Positions 17,800 through 26,132 of a stretch of DNA of 45,959 bases are shown here, piece by piece (position 1 is the stretch's first letter; each line of letters starts with the position of its first letter). This stretch comes from Verrucomicrobiia bacterium Tous-C2TDCM (GTDB taxonomy: Bacteria; Verrucomicrobiota; Verrucomicrobiia; Verrucomicrobiales; DEV007). The DNA lies in assembly GCA_002288445.1 (NCBI GenBank), contig NEUQ01000003.1, positions 1 to 45,959 on the forward strand, in the 5' to 3' direction. The notes below the pieces were generated by a model. It was not told where the DNA came from. It did no database searches and worked only from the letters and a program-made list of their open reading frames with translations. Made by a program: the position numbers and the translations under genes.

Positions 17800-18341
17800 G
17801 CACTCGCCCCAGCCTTCCCCCGATCTTTTTCTCCGGCCTCGCCATCGCGGTCTTTGGGGGAGCACTTGCTTCCTGCGTGAAACCATTCGAGGTGAACGTG
17901 AACACGCCCGCGCCAATCAAGGTCGACCTCAGCATGGACGTGAACGTCTACCAGCACGGACTCGTTGAGAAAAAAGAGGCCGCGAGCTCCGCCGGGTTCC
18001 GCGCGGCGATGGAAAGCCGCCGCGACCGCATGTCGGAAATCCAGGAATTGAAAAACAACCGGCTCATCGGAGAGGGGCGCAGCGGACTGCTTTCCATTCG
18101 CAACCTCCCCGCCGGGGATTACGGCGACTACGTCGAAAAGACGGTTGAAGAGGAGAATCAGGACCGCGAGGCCCTCATGCGCCAAGAAGCCGCCGAGAAG
18201 AGTGTCGAACTCGCGAAGGTGCGTGAAGAGCAATGGCACCACTGGCAGCGCAAATCGTTTCCTGGCGAATGGATTGAGGTCGCCGACGATGATGGAACCA
18301 CCTTCCGCTGGGAGCAGAAGCAGGGAGCAGCGGAGGAGTGA
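17796..18341 (+). CDS. Lipoprotein resembling a YnbE-YdbL (DUF1318) fusion
   Basis: 181 residues, overlapping the AsmA-like gene by four bases (ATGA). A signal peptide ends in lipobox ALASC (Cys27). Residues 28-55 (FEVNVNTPAPIKVDLSMDVN) look like the beta-strand of E. coli YnbE (IEVAAPKEPITINMNVKIEH). Residues 80-181 look like YdbL/DUF1318: a G-rich start (GEGRSGLLSIRN), a helical middle, and the ending PGEWIEVADDDGTTFRW, comparable to PGE...NGKW in YdbL. In E. coli these are separate genes downstream of ydbH, where YdbH and YnbE form a bridge between membranes and YdbL modulates it. Fusion and function here are inferred from sequence and gene order. Confidence 0.72.
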   Translation: MSTRPSLPPIFFSGLAIAVFGGALASCVKPFEVNVNTPAPIKVDLSMDVNVYQHGLVEKKEAASSAGFRAAMESRRDRMSEIQELKNNRLIGEGRSGLLSIRNLPAGDYGDYVEKTVEEENQDREALMRQEAAEKSVELAKVREEQWHHWQRKSFPGEWIEVADDDGTTFRWEQKQGAAEE

Positions 18342-18368
18342 CCCACGGAGATTCCGCCGGTCGCCCTC

Positions 18369-21300
18369 CTACTGCCGGGGCACGGCGCGGATCGGCGCAG
18401 GGCCCGGTGCCGACGGCACCTCCTCTTCCCCGAGGAGTCCCTTGAGCAGATCGGTCACGACCGGGTCAAGCTTGAGACCCGTCGCTTCCTCGAGCGTTCC
18501 CGTGATCACCGCAGCGGCATTTTCCGATCCGACCAGTTCCCTAAGTCCCCCGAGGGACCCCGTCGAGGTTCCCAACACTTCTCCCAATCCCACGGCGGCG
18601 AACTCGACAGGAAAACGACGGATCTTCAAGACGGGGCGATCGAGCGGACCCGACCCTTCGACCTCGATGGATTTGTCCTTCAACCCGGTCGCGGCGGCGA
18701 GCGCGGGCTCCAGATCGGCGGTGGTGACAAAGGAAATCGTTTTCGAGCTGAGGTTCACATTTCCATTCGTGACGTAGCGCGAAGCAGAATGGCGCACGGT
18801 GAGATCACTGGTGACGAGCACTCCCGATTCAAGCAGGTAGCTACCTGAGACCACGCCACCGCCTTTGAAGCCGAAGGCCGGGACGACTTTGCCGATCATC
18901 TCCTGAACCGGGCCGATCGCGGGGAACGAGGCGATGTCTGCTTCCTCGATGCGAAGGTTTCCACCCCCGTTGAGGCTCGCGGTATCGGCGTTGCCGGTGC
19001 CGCGGAAGACCAGGCTGAGACGACCTTCCACCCCGCCGACTGTGCCACCGAACCACCCCCCGGCCTTTTTCAGGTCCATCCCGGTGATCTCGACGAGACC
19101 AGTGAAGGGCCGTTGATCGCGAATCAAATGGGTGGCCCCGTTGAAGTGAACCTGGCCTCCGAAGAGATCGCCGGCGGCGTCATTTGTCTCGAGCGCGCCT
19201 CGATCATACGAGAACTGCCCACGGAGGTCCGACAGGGGCAGTTCGCGCCCTTCATCAACGTAAACGAACCCACCTCGATGCTCGTATCGAATCTTGAGCT
19301 CGGCGTTGGCGGGGTCTCCGAGTGGCATCTCACCACTGATGCGGAGCGCGGGGGCGTCGGCGAGCCGGACCGACTTGAAGAAATCGGCCCGAGTCGGATC
19401 AATGGACGTGATCAGCGCGATGGGATCGATGGTCGACTGGAGGCTCTCGATACGCAGTTTCTGCTCGGCCATGTCGATCGCGAACTCCGCGGTGATCATG
19501 CCCTCGCCGTAGCCGACCTGCACGTTCGGAAACCGAAGTTCGCCGGTCTTGGGATCGACGCGGAAGGAGGCGGAAAGACTCTCGAAGCGGATCCCGCGCC
19601 AGTTGAGATCGGATCCCCCAACGGTTCCCTCGATCGTGGCGAGATCGGGCTCCTCGGCATCCATTTCGAAGGAAAGGTCGAGGAGCGGAGGCAACGAACC
19701 ACTCCCTTCGATCCCCAGCCATGGCTGCGCGGCTCGAAACCCGGAGAAGTCCAGGGAGGCCAGCAACGATGCCTTTTCACCGGAAGCAGGAGCGTCCGCG
19801 GAGGTGACGGGCGGAGAGGTGGATTTGTCAGGCAAACGCACGATACCGTCGAGATCGACCCGCAGACCACCGACCCGGGCGGTGAGCCGCTCGACAGTCA
19901 CAGCCGAGGCATCGGCGAAGATCTCGCCGTCAACTCCATTGATCTCGGCAAAGAGTTCACCTTTTTGAAAAAGCGTCACCTTGGAATCGCGCAGGGAAAA
20001 CTCCGCGGCACCCAACGCGTCCGTTTGGCTCGCGAGCGAGAGAAGATCGATATTGATCCCGAGTCCGGCCACCTTGATCGCTGGTCGCGCTTTGGTGGCG
20101 TCGTCGTAGAAGGTCACCTCATCCAGAACGACGCCGCGCGGAAACTCGTATCGCCACTTCCCATAATCGAGGGGGATGCCCCGCTCCTCAAGTCGGGCCG
20201 CGATCAGAGAGGTCAGCCCCTCCTCAAAGTCCCCGAATCTCGACCACGCATAGGCCGCCGCCCCACCCACCACCGTGAGCAACAGGACTGTGGATAAGAA
20301 AAAGACCGTGGCGAAAACCGTCCAGCAACCGGCTTTCTTTTTTGTCTCCGCGCCGACGGACACGACCTCAGCAACAGAGGCGCTTTCCGAGATCGAGAGG
20401 GCACTCCCGGTAACGAATGCAGGCCCGACCGGCTCCTCAGGATCGAGCGTCTTCGCCCCATCGTCCGACCTCACTTCTTCGACGGAATCCGGCTCGGCCG
20501 GAGCGGTCTCATCTTCTGGTTGCAGCGGCTTCAAGCCTCTCTCGACCGGCTCAATGGCGACGATCGCCTCTTCGGATCCCGTTGACTCGGCCCCCGATTC
20601 GGTGCGGGCGATGGGAATGGCCACGGCCGTTTCGACGCCCTGCATCTGTTGCGGTGCCACCGACTCTTCGCTGGCGGCGAGGCCCGAGTCGAATGAAACC
20701 TCGACGATCTCCTCTTGGTGAGCCTCCGCGAGTTCCGGCTCCGCCTGAGGACTTTGAGCTGTCGGGGACAAGAGTATCGGTGGAACATCGGACTCGGACT
20801 CGGACTCGGACTCGGACTCGGACTCGAATCGAAGAGCCGCCTCCGGCTTCGACTCGCCCTTCTTCGGGAGATCCGGGATGTCGAAAACGATCTCCTCCAC
20901 CGTCTCCACCGTCTCCACCGTCTCCACCGTCTCCACCGTCTCCACCGTCTCCACCGTCTCCACCGTCTCCACCGTCTCCACCGTCTCCACCGTCTCCACC
21001 GTCTCAATGGTCAAAGGATCTTCGCCACCTACCGGAGTTTCTTCGGCTGGGGCAGCATCGATGCCATCGAAAAAATCGTCGAGTCCTCCGCCAGCCTTCT
21101 CCAATGCTTCGCGGCGCTGGCGTTTCACAGAACTTGCAGCCAACTCAAAGTCCGAGATCGGATCCTCGACCGTGAGGGAGAGGTCGGCTTCCTCCTCGAC
21201 CTCAACCAACTTGGAGAAATCGGACACCTCGCCAATCCCGTAACTTTTCGCCGGCAGGGGCAAATCGCCCATTTCCGTCAAGGCCTCTCTCGGGTCAGTT

Positions 21301-21575
21301 CTGGCAATCGGCAGGGAAAGATCCTCCTGATCAAGGTGCGGCAGCGGCTTCTTGCGCCGAGGGGCTTCGAACTCAATCCCATCCTCAAGACGACGATTGC
21401 CGGACTTCGATTTTTCGGCGGTGAAAGGCTCGTCCCACCATTTCGGAAGGGGATCGATCTCCTCTCCCTCGATCGGTCCGAGCGCGAGTTCCTCCCCTGC
21501 CGAGATTCCGGGAATGTCCGTGGTGGTCTCGGCCGCCTCATCCGCGCCTTCGTTACCGCTTGCTTTTTCGCTCAT
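18369..21575 (-). CDS. AsmA-like protein with long acidic cytoplasmic N-terminus and tandem repeats
   Basis: About 1068 residues from the ATG at 21575 (MSEKASGNEG); the track begins 45 bp upstream. The first 410 residues are acidic and low-complexity. They include twelve perfect ETV repeats (about residues 192-227) and six ES repeats (about 250-261). A single membrane segment (TVFATVFFLSTVLLLTVVGGAAAYA, about 415-440) follows. The remaining 620 residues are AsmA-like beta repeats, with a C-terminal region (GNLRIEEADIASFPAIGPVQEMIG...LLESGVLVTSDLTVRHSASRY) typical of the family. It is convergent with the YnbE-YdbL-like gene (27-bp gap) and divergent from the SMP-30 gene (54 bp). A role in outer-membrane lipid homeostasis is inferred from the fold. 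Confidence 0.8.
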   Translation of the reverse strand: MSEKASGNEGADEAAETTTDIPGISAGEELALGPIEGEEIDPLPKWWDEPFTAEKSKSGNRRLEDGIEFEAPRRKKPLPHLDQEDLSLPIARTDPREALTEMGDLPLPAKSYGIGEVSDFSKLVEVEEEADLSLTVEDPISDFELAASSVKRQRREALEKAGGGLDDFFDGIDAAPAEETPVGGEDPLTIETVETVETVETVETVETVETVETVETVETVETVETVEEIVFDIPDLPKKGESKPEAALRFESESESESESESDVPPILLSPTAQSPQAEPELAEAHQEEIVEVSFDSGLAASEESVAPQQMQGVETAVAIPIARTESGAESTGSEEAIVAIEPVERGLKPLQPEDETAPAEPDSVEEVRSDDGAKTLDPEEPVGPAFVTGSALSISESASVAEVVSVGAETKKKAGCWTVFATVFFLSTVLLLTVVGGAAAYAWSRFGDFEEGLTSLIAARLEERGIPLDYGKWRYEFPRGVVLDEVTFYDDATKARPAIKVAGLGINIDLLSLASQTDALGAAEFSLRDSKVTLFQKGELFAEINGVDGEIFADASAVTVERLTARVGGLRVDLDGIVRLPDKSTSPPVTSADAPASGEKASLLASLDFSGFRAAQPWLGIEGSGSLPPLLDLSFEMDAEEPDLATIEGTVGGSDLNWRGIRFESLSASFRVDPKTGELRFPNVQVGYGEGMITAEFAIDMAEQKLRIESLQSTIDPIALITSIDPTRADFFKSVRLADAPALRISGEMPLGDPANAELKIRYEHRGGFVYVDEGRELPLSDLRGQFSYDRGALETNDAAGDLFGGQVHFNGATHLIRDQRPFTGLVEITGMDLKKAGGWFGGTVGGVEGRLSLVFRGTGNADTASLNGGGNLRIEEADIASFPAIGPVQEMIGKVVPAFGFKGGGVVSGSYLLESGVLVTSDLTVRHSASRYVTNGNVNLSSKTISFVTTADLEPALAAATGLKDKSIEVEGSGPLDRPVLKIRRFPVEFAAVGLGEVLGTSTGSLGGLRELVGSENAAAVITGTLEEATGLKLDPVVTDLLKGLLGEEEVPSAPGPAPIRAVPRQ
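20791..20826. repeat. Six perfect 6-bp tandem repeats
   Basis: GACTCG x 6, coding Ser-Glu repeats (SESESESESE) on the minus strand within the acidic cytoplasmic region of the AsmA-like protein. All copies are identical. Confidence 0.95.
20895..21002. repeat. Twelve perfect 9-bp tandem repeats
   Basis: CTCCACCGT x 12 without a mismatch, coding (ETV)12 on the minus strand. DNA-level identity implies recent slippage expansion. Nine is a multiple of three, so copy number can vary without breaking the frame. The repeat also keeps the other frames open, which creates long artefact ORFs in the track. Confidence 0.97.
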
Positions 21576-21629
21576 GACTCTGCAAAACTCTTCCCGAACC
21601 CGGAAACTCCTCAACTTCAACCTTTCCCA

Positions 21630-22682
21630 ATGATCCGCAATCTGAACCTATCGCGTTGCCTTGCTCTTTTCCCCGCCCTGCTGGCGGCGACAACCTCCCT
21701 TGGGACCGCGCAAGATAGCCGGAATTTTCCCACCCTCGGCGAAATCATCCGCAACGATCCTGCCCTCGACGCCCTGTTGTCGTCCAACGCAACGGTCGAG
21801 GTGCTCTCCTCCGGTTTTGCCTGGTCGGAGGGCCCAGTCTGGGTGAGGGAGCAAGGCCACGAGTTCGGCGGCTACGTGCTCTTTTCCGATATACCGAACA
21901 ACCGCGTGGTTCGCTGGGATGAGGGCATCGGCGCCAAGACCTGGCTGCAACCCTCGGGCTACACCGGGGCCGCGGACTACGGTGGGGAACCGGGCTGCAA
22001 CGGTCTACTGCTCGATGGGAAAGGCCAGCTGGTTTCCTGCGAACACGGCGACCGCCGCCTCTCCGTCCTCACCAAGGGCGGAGGCAAGCGCACCCTCGTC
22101 GACCATTTCGAAGGCAAGCGCCTCAACAGTCCGAACGACGCCTGCCTCGGCGCCGACGGGAAAACGATCTATTTCACCGATCCGCCCTATGGACTGCCGA
22201 AGCGATGGGAGGATCCCATGCGCGAACTCGACTTCTGCGGTGTCTACCGCCTCGCTCCCGATGGAAAACTGACCCTCCTGACCAAGGAAATGACACGACC
22301 CAACGGAATCGCCTTCTCACCGGATTTCCAAACACTCTACGTGGCCCAATCAGACCCCGAGGCGGCGATCTGGAAGGCCTTCCCAGTGAAGCAGGACGGA
22401 ACACTGGGAGAGAGCCGGGTGGTCTACGACGCCACCGCCGCCGTGAAGGACGGACTCCCCGGCCTGCCCGATGGCCTCAAGATCGATAAGGACGGTAACC
22501 TCTGGGCAACTGGTCCCGGTGGCGTCTATATACTCACGCCCCAAGGCAAGCTCCTCGGCCGCATTTCAACGGGCGAGCGCACTGCCAATTGCGCCTGGGG
22601 CGGCGACGGCAGCGTGCTTTACCTGACCGCGGACATGTATCTGTGTCGTATCCAAACACAGACCAAGGGCGCGGGCTGGTGA
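21630..22682 (+). CDS. Secreted SMP-30/gluconolactonase-like beta-propeller protein
   Basis: 350 residues from the ATG at 21630; the track ORF start at 20715 comes from the repeat region of the antisense gene. A signal peptide (LALFPALLAATTSLGTAQ) precedes a six-bladed propeller of the SMP-30/gluconolactonase/LRE-like family. Typical pieces are LSSGFAWSEGPVWV, VLFSDIPNNRVVRWD, NGLLLDGKGQLVSCEHGDRR, LNSPNDACLGADGKTIYFTD, MTRPNGIAFSPD and GLPDGLKIDKDGNLWATGPGG. The Glu in SEGP and the Asn/Asp in SPND and DG match metal-binding positions of lactonases. It is probably a periplasmic sugar-lactone hydrolase; the substrate is unknown. Its stop overlaps the GTG of the next small gene. Confidence 0.88.
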   Translation: MIRNLNLSRCLALFPALLAATTSLGTAQDSRNFPTLGEIIRNDPALDALLSSNATVEVLSSGFAWSEGPVWVREQGHEFGGYVLFSDIPNNRVVRWDEGIGAKTWLQPSGYTGAADYGGEPGCNGLLLDGKGQLVSCEHGDRRLSVLTKGGGKRTLVDHFEGKRLNSPNDACLGADGKTIYFTDPPYGLPKRWEDPMRELDFCGVYRLAPDGKLTLLTKEMTRPNGIAFSPDFQTLYVAQSDPEAAIWKAFPVKQDGTLGESRVVYDATAAVKDGLPGLPDGLKIDKDGNLWATGPGGVYILTPQGKLLGRISTGERTANCAWGGDGSVLYLTADMYLCRIQTQTKGAGW

Positions 22683-22927
22683 AATGGTTCAACCGCCCCG
22701 CCAACGGACCCCAAGAAATGGACTGGAAATGCAATATCGACCGCAGGGGGCGCTACCTTCGTGGCTCCATTGGGATTCTGATGCTCGCGAGTGGAGTCTA
22801 CCTCGTGGGCTGGAGCGACCACGCCTTCTGGGGGTGTGGTGCCATCGCCGGTGGGGCCTTCGCGATTTTTGAAGCGATCAAAGGCTGGTGCGCGGTCCGG
22901 GCGATGGGAATCGACACGCCGCTTTGA
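22679..22927 (+). CDS. Small two-helix membrane protein (DUF2892-like)
   Basis: 82 residues starting with a GTG that overlaps the previous TGA (GTGA). After CNIDRRGRYLRGSIG come two hydrophobic stretches (GILMLASGVYLVGW and FWGCGAIAGGAFAIFEAI). This layout resembles YgaP-type DUF2892 inner-membrane proteins, whose N-terminal Arg-Arg-Gly pattern is similar. The track reports it with a longer, unsupported N-terminus. The function is unknown; it is translationally coupled to the lactonase-like gene. Confidence 0.6.
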   Translation: MKWFNRPANGPQEMDWKCNIDRRGRYLRGSIGILMLASGVYLVGWSDHAFWGCGAIAGGAFAIFEAIKGWCAVRAMGIDTPL

Positions 22928-23015
22928 GGTTCGGGATCCGGAAGATCGAACGCGCCCCCTTCATCCCCTGAATACCTCCCTTGCGGCGCGGATTCGGAAC
23001 TGGCATCGTTGCGGG

Positions 23016-26000
23016 ATGTCCTCTCCCTGCTCGCGCGCACTTCTGGTTCTCCTAGGACTTTCGACGCCCCTCCGAGCTCAGGACGCGGTCGTCGACGAGG
23101 GGCTAGTCGTTTCCCAAGCCCTCCTCCCCGGGCTGGTGGAACACCCCGTGATGGCCGCCTTCGACGATCGGGGCCGCCTCTTCATTGCCGAAAATGCGGG
23201 CATCAATTTGAACAAGGAGGAACTTCTCAAGGAGAAACCAAACTCCATCAAGCTAGTCGAGGATACGGATCGGGACGGAGTCTTCGATAAGGCGACCCTG
23301 TTTGCCGATGGCATGACATTTCCCCAGGGTGCTCTCTGGGTATACGACTCGCTTTATGTCATGTCGCCTCCGAGCCTCTGGCGTTTTGCCGACGAGGATG
23401 GCGATGGCCACGCCGAGGTGCGCGAAGAGTTAGCCACCGGCTTCGATTTCACCGGCAACGCCGCGGACGTGCACGGCCCCTTCCTCCATCCGAACGGGCG
23501 ACTTTACTGGTGCCACGGCCGCAAGGGGTTCGCCATCCCAGACAGCGATACCGGCCAGATCACGGAGCAGGGAAAAGCTGCGCGGATCTGGTCTTCGCAA
23601 CCGGGCGGTGGCGAGGTCGAGTCCTTCGCCGGCGGCGGGATGGACAACCCCGTCGAAATCGACTTCACCGACGAAGGCGAGATCGTTGGGACGGTCAATC
23701 TCTTCTACGGCCGGCCTCGCGGCGACGTGCTCGTTCACTGGATCCACGGTGGAGTCTACCCACGCTACGATCAGGGTCAGGTCACCGCTGAATTCCGACG
23801 CACCGGTGAACTGCTCGGCCATGCCCACCATTTCGGCCACGTCGCTGTCTCGGGGATGTGCCGCTACCGAAGCGGAGCCCTCAATCCCTCTTGGACTGAC
23901 GGGTGGATCGTGACGCATTTCAACACCGGTGAACTCACCCTGACAAATCTCCAACCGCGGGGATCGAGCCTTGTCGGCAAGGAAACCCGGACGATCTTTC
24001 GCGCCCTCAAGCCCGACACCCACCTCACCGACGTCCTCGAGGATCGGAACGGCGATCTCCTTGTCATTGACACGGGAGGATGGTTCCGCAACGGGTGCCC
24101 CACCTCACAGATCGCGAAACCCGAAGTCGCCGGCACGATCTACCGCATTTCAAAAAAGGACACGCCGCACGTGGCACCGCCTGCCCCGGATTGGGGGGAA
24201 CTCTCCTCCGAACAGGTCTCGACCTTTCTCTCCGCCCCCGAAGACTGGCTTCGCGAACGCGCCATCACCGAACTCGCAGTGAGAGGTGCCCCGGCTATCC
24301 CCGAACTTGAGCGCGTCCTCACCGCCGGAGAAGCGGACACGACCGCCCGCATCAGCGCCGTCTGGACGTTGGCACGGATGAAGTTCTCCGAGTCGGCGGA
24401 TCTCATCCACGGTGCCCTTACCGATCCTGAGGCGGGCGTTCGCCAGACCGCCTGCAATGCCATTGCCGTGACCCGCACCTGGCAGAAGGTCGCTTCGAAC
24501 CAACCCGCGGAGCGCGCCGTCGAACTGGAGCGTAACGCGACGATCTCCGGTGCCCTCGCCGCCATCGTCCGAGGCGATGAGCCCCCGGTGGCTCGCGCCG
24601 CCGCCGCCGCGCTTGGACGCATGGCCGAATTCCGGGCCATCGGAGCCCTCACCGGCCGCCTCGGCCGCAGTGCCGGAGACCGTTTCCTGGAACACGCCCT
24701 TATCTACGCCCTCATCGAAATCGACGACTTCGAAGCGACCCGCGAAGGCCTGAAAGCCGGAGATCCCGCCGTTCTTTCCGGGACCTTGAGAGCCCTCGAC
24801 GGCATGGCCTCGTCGGAACTCGAGGTGCTCGACGTCCTCCCGCATCTGGAGTCAACCGATCCCGTCTTGGGCGAGACCGCCCTCGCCATCGCCCTCGACC
24901 ACCCCGAGTGGGATGCGGCCCTCGCCAACGCTTTCTTCGCCTGGGACAACTCGATCGATGAGACGCGCCGCGGCATCCTCCGCCGGGTTGTGCCCGCCCA
25001 TGCTTCCTCGCCACCGATCCTCGGTTACCTTGGAAACCTGATCGGATCGTCGGATGTGGCCCTTCGTCGCCTCGGCCTCGAATTGATCGCGCTCTCCCCT
25101 GGCATTCCTTTTCAGGAAGAATGGGAGACCGTTTTCGAGACCATCCTCGGAGCCGACACCGGCACCGAGAACCTCACCGCCGCTCTCGCCGCTCTCGCCT
25201 CGAGCCAAACCGCCCGTTTCGGGGCCCCGCTCGAGGCTATCTGCAAGGATGTCGCTCGCCAACCGGAAGTTCGCCTCGCTGCCGCCAAGGCTCTGGTCGG
25301 CGCCAAAGGGCCGGTCGATCCCGCCGCTTTTGATCTTGCTGAGTCGATTCTGAAACCCGACGGCGCGGCCGATCTCCGCGGACAGGCGATCGATCTGCTG
25401 ACCCGTTCGACCCTCGCGCCGGCGGAGCGCGACCGTCTCGTTCCCCTGCTGGGAAGTTTCAACCCGATTGAATGGGGGGCATTCCCCGATCTTTTCCGGA
25501 CCATCGATACGCCAGATCAGGCGCTTCTCCTCGCCGAGGCTCTAGTCGTTTCGCCCTTGATCGGCAACCCTGAGCCAGAGACATGGCGCAAGCGCTTTGA
25601 AAAATATCCCGATGCCCTTGCCAAAATCGATTCGCGTCTCGATTCCCTCGCCGCCGACCGCGCCGGGCGCAATCAGAGGCTCGAGGCCCTCGCCACGACA
25701 GTCACCGAGGCCGACCCCGCCAAAGGGGAGAAGGTTTTCCTTTCCGGCAAAGGAGCCTGTCTCGTCTGTCACCAGGTCGGCGGGAACGGTGGCCGAATCG
25801 GTCCCGACCTCAGCACGATCGGCCGCATCCGCAGCGCACGCGACCTTTACGAGTCAGTCCTTTTCCCCAGCGAATCGATCGCGCGGGATTTCGAAACCTA
25901 CGAGGTCGGGATCAAGTCTTCGGGACAGGTCCGCGTCGGCCTCATCCATGGGCAGACCGAGCGCGGCCTCGAACTTGTCAGCCTTGGCGGCCAAAAGGAG

Positions 26001-26129
26001 AAAATCCCGCACACCGATATCACCACACTGAGGCGGGTCCCCCTGTCTCTGATGCCGATGGGACTGGATCAGACCCTGTCTGCCGAAGAGCTGCGCGACT
26101 TGGTCGCATGGCTCCTCTCCAGGAAGTGA
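23016..26129 (+). CDS. PVC-type dehydrogenase propeller-HEAT-cytochrome c protein
   Basis: 1037 residues from the ATG at 23016; the track start at 22791 is inside the previous gene. A signal peptide (ALLVLLGLSTPLRAQ) is followed by an N-terminal beta-propeller of the PVC membrane-bound dehydrogenase family (HPVMAAFDDRGRLFIAEN, DTDRDGVFDKATLFADGM, HGPFLHPNGRLYWCHG). Next is a long HEAT-repeat section (about residues 390-850), and then a C-terminal cytochrome c domain with CLVCHQ at residue 915 (GEKVFLSGKGACLVCHQVGGNGGRIGPDLS). These large secreted heme proteins are typical of Planctomycetes and Verrucomicrobia and are thought to oxidise sugars or related compounds. The gene is convergent with the SHD1-like gene, with 3 bp between stops. 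Confidence 0.9.
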   Translation: MSSPCSRALLVLLGLSTPLRAQDAVVDEGLVVSQALLPGLVEHPVMAAFDDRGRLFIAENAGINLNKEELLKEKPNSIKLVEDTDRDGVFDKATLFADGMTFPQGALWVYDSLYVMSPPSLWRFADEDGDGHAEVREELATGFDFTGNAADVHGPFLHPNGRLYWCHGRKGFAIPDSDTGQITEQGKAARIWSSQPGGGEVESFAGGGMDNPVEIDFTDEGEIVGTVNLFYGRPRGDVLVHWIHGGVYPRYDQGQVTAEFRRTGELLGHAHHFGHVAVSGMCRYRSGALNPSWTDGWIVTHFNTGELTLTNLQPRGSSLVGKETRTIFRALKPDTHLTDVLEDRNGDLLVIDTGGWFRNGCPTSQIAKPEVAGTIYRISKKDTPHVAPPAPDWGELSSEQVSTFLSAPEDWLRERAITELAVRGAPAIPELERVLTAGEADTTARISAVWTLARMKFSESADLIHGALTDPEAGVRQTACNAIAVTRTWQKVASNQPAERAVELERNATISGALAAIVRGDEPPVARAAAAALGRMAEFRAIGALTGRLGRSAGDRFLEHALIYALIEIDDFEATREGLKAGDPAVLSGTLRALDGMASSELEVLDVLPHLESTDPVLGETALAIALDHPEWDAALANAFFAWDNSIDETRRGILRRVVPAHASSPPILGYLGNLIGSSDVALRRLGLELIALSPGIPFQEEWETVFETILGADTGTENLTAALAALASSQTARFGAPLEAICKDVARQPEVRLAAAKALVGAKGPVDPAAFDLAESILKPDGAADLRGQAIDLLTRSTLAPAERDRLVPLLGSFNPIEWGAFPDLFRTIDTPDQALLLAEALVVSPLIGNPEPETWRKRFEKYPDALAKIDSRLDSLAADRAGRNQRLEALATTVTEADPAKGEKVFLSGKGACLVCHQVGGNGGRIGPDLSTIGRIRSARDLYESVLFPSESIARDFETYEVGIKSSGQVRVGLIHGQTERGLELVSLGGQKEKIPHTDITTLRRVPLSLMPMGLDQTLSAEELRDLVAWLLSRK

Positions 26130-26132
26130 CGT

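Noticed and set aside
19113-20297. 394-residue plus ORF
   Set aside because: It is antisense to the second AsmA-like gene and shows no protein family features.
20895-21002. Possible CRISPR or short direct-repeat array
   Set aside because: The units are contiguous 9-mers without spacers and lie inside a coding frame.
20417-21243. Several ORFs full of PPS, RRW, STV or LHR repeats over the ETV array
   Set aside because: They are other frames of the 9-bp tandem repeat, which keeps multiple frames open; only the minus frame continues into an AsmA-like protein.
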